This document shows positions 62,442 to 64,000 of a stretch of DNA of 64,000 nucleotides, piece after piece. This stretch comes from Bacteroidales bacterium (lineage in GTDB: Bacteria; Bacteroidota; Bacteroidia; Bacteroidales; UBA932). A model generated the notes under the pieces. That model had not been told where the DNA came from and searched no databases. It saw only the letters and a program-made list of their open reading frames with translations. A program made the position numbers and the translations under genes. The DNA lies in NCBI GenBank assembly GCA_024402135.1, contig JAKSJN010000001.1, positions 310,001 through 374,000 of the forward strand, given 5' to 3'. Positions within the stretch are counted from its first letter, which is position 1; the number at the start of each line of letters is the position of its first letter.

Positions 62442-64000
62442 TGAAGACAAAAGCAATAGAGATAATAAATGTAAGCCTTGTGGCAGTGACCGTCGTGATG
62501 ATGGCCGCTGCCACTTTCATCGACAAGCAGTATGGCATGGCTGCCGCAGAGAAGGCAGTATACCACAACACTATATTCTTTCTGGCATGGCTTCTCGCAG
62601 CCATCGGACTCGGAGTATCCCTCTGGTCCTCAGGCAAGCTTCGCAGACCATCCATTGCAGGCATGTACATCGCAGCCTTGATGATTCTTGCAGGAGCCAT
62701 GACGACACATCTCTGGAGCGAGGAAGGCACTGTCCACCTGACCTTGGGAGAGACGATAGAAAGTCCCGTAAACATGACGCTGGACAGCTTCGAGGTGCTG
62801 TATTATCCGGGAACAGACACTCCCATGGACTATGTCAGCACAGTGATATACAACGAAGGAAGTGGTTCGATATCGATGAACAATATCCTTCGACACAAAG
62901 GATACAGATTCTTCCAGCTGGCGTACGATCCGGACATGAAGGGCACCACGCTTTCATACAGCCACGACCCGTGGGGCACAGGAATCAGCTATGCCGGCTA
63001 CTATCTGCTCATGCTGTGTTTCGTTCTGTATTTCATGGACAGGAAGTCGGCCTTCAGGAAATATCTGCAGACCGTTTCTGCCGCTGCGGTCCTCCTGCTG
63101 TTCCCAGCAACATTGTCCGCAGCTCCGAAAGCCTTTCCGAAGGAGGTGTCCGACGAACTTGGAGAAGTTAACGTTCTTTACAACGGACGCATTACATCGT
63201 TCAGGACCCAGGCGAATGACTATGTCCGCAAGGTATACGGAAAAAGCAAGGTGGAAGGCTTCGATGCCGTCCAGGTAATGACAGGCTGGATGTTCTACTA
63301 TGACAGCTGGAAGGACGTTCCTATGAAAGTCAAGAAGAAAGACAGAGGAACCGTACGCGAAGATGAGAAAACAGCTTTGATCCACAGCGTGGCGTCGGGG
63401 CTTGCAATGAAGATGTTTCCATACAAAGATACGGATGCCGCAATACAATGGTATGCTCCGGCCGAGACCCTGCCTCAGGACATTCCGGATGACGAATGGA
63501 TTTTCATGCGCCGCGTCATGACCATGGTTGGCGAGAGCGTATTCATGGGAAATGACAAGGAAGCCATAGACGTTATTGCAAAGGTCAGGAAATATCAGGC
63601 AGGCAAACTTGGAGACTCTGCGCCGAGCCGGGCAAGGATCAGAATCGAGCATGTCTACAATGCTATCGGGCTGCCGAAGATTCCGGCAATGGCAGCTCTT
63701 ACCCTGGGAATGATCCTGTTCATCGTGATGTCGCTTGGAATCAGTATCGATGCAATGGTGACGATTGCCCTGAATCTCATTCTGCTGGTATATCTTACTG
63801 TCCTCATCGTCCTGCGCTGGATTGTATCCGGGCACATTCCTCTCACCAACGGAGCCGAGATCATGACCGTCATTGCGTGGTGTTCAGCACTGGTCCCGGT
63901 TCTATGGGGCAGAAGGATATCATCTCTGGCCCCTGTGGCCATCATACTGTCCGGATTCGGCATGCTGGTAGCGTCTCTCAGCCTGTCCAATCCCCAGGTA
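62441..64000 (+). CDS. Fused ResB-CcsA (CcsBA) cytochrome c synthase, partial
   Basis: 520 codons are open to the right edge. The first part has ResB-like membrane helices (about 10-30, 48-64, 75-90) and a periplasmic domain (SYSHDPWGTGISYAGYYLL, about 168-186). A CcsA-like part begins near residue 405 with repeated helices and LTNGAEIMTVIAWCS, where CcsA proteins read LTNxYE. This protein attaches haem to apocytochromes, matching the haem gene before. Its start overlaps the previous stop (TAATG). Confidence 0.85.
   Translation, partial: MKTKAIEIINVSLVAVTVVMMAAATFIDKQYGMAAAEKAVYHNTIFFLAWLLAAIGLGVSLWSSGKLRRPSIAGMYIAALMILAGAMTTHLWSEEGTVHLTLGETIESPVNMTLDSFEVLYYPGTDTPMDYVSTVIYNEGSGSISMNNILRHKGYRFFQLAYDPDMKGTTLSYSHDPWGTGISYAGYYLLMLCFVLYFMDRKSAFRKYLQTVSAAAVLLLFPATLSAAPKAFPKEVSDELGEVNVLYNGRITSFRTQANDYVRKVYGKSKVEGFDAVQVMTGWMFYYDSWKDVPMKVKKKDRGTVREDEKTALIHSVASGLAMKMFPYKDTDAAIQWYAPAETLPQDIPDDEWIFMRRVMTMVGESVFMGNDKEAIDVIAKVRKYQAGKLGDSAPSRARIRIEHVYNAIGLPKIPAMAALTLGMILFIVMSLGISIDAMVTIALNLILLVYLTVLIVLRWIVSGHIPLTNGAEIMTVIAWCSALVPVLWGRRISSLAPVAIILSGFGMLVASLSLSNPQV

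Overview
The window looks like a chromosome segment of a member of the Bacteroidales (Bacteroidota). Several upstream regions carry the promoter type of that phylum (TTTG, 19 bases, TAnnTTTG). Gene content also fits: a seven-gene V-type ATPase operon with a DUF2764 subunit, a biotin-dependent methylmalonyl-CoA decarboxylase operon with a lamin-tail/OadG fusion, and a single ilv-leu operon. The exact genus cannot be read from the sequence.

Bases 1 to about 16,300 are an accessory region that ends beside a tRNA-Arg(ACG) gene. It holds a cut-off unknown gene, an ATPase/STAS-like pair broken by an IS605-type relic, a HigB/HigA-type toxin-antitoxin pair, one intact TnpB element, and several frameshifted or truncated genes. 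A mostly minus-strand block (6.7-14.9 kb) is rich in phosphoesterases: one HAD phosphatase of the RNA-repair-associated type, three intact calcineurin-like phosphoesterases (two are direct duplicates) and the remains of two more. Among them are many small genes, some built from shared modules. The region also holds candidate structured RNAs, long inverted repeats and a PD-(D/E)XK-like nuclease coupled to a frameshifted upstream frame. This is where unknown biology is most likely.

From 16.4 kb onward the window is core genome. It starts with rplS, an acyl-CoA synthetase with a META lipoprotein, and ilvE. The branched-chain operon ilvD-ilvB-ilvN-ilvC-leuA-leuC-leuD-leuA/cimA-leuB follows on the minus strand, headed by an attenuator with a 24-residue Ile/Val/Leu-rich leader peptide. 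Next are an ettA-transporter-nitrilase operon, the Na+ pump decarboxylase operon (mmdA, lamin-tail/OadG, biotin carrier, oadB) and the V-ATPase operon (E, DUF2764, A, B, D, I, K). The two pumps may be linked through sodium, although the ion used by the ATPase is not shown.

The last part has a lipid kinase, parA-parB with DUF5683 and a LysM transglycosylase, a helix-hairpin-helix barrel protein, hpt-adk, obg-PAP2, and a cell-envelope cluster (porin-like barrel, imelysin lipoprotein, di-haem oxidoreductase, CcsBA-like cytochrome c assembly protein) that runs off the right edge.
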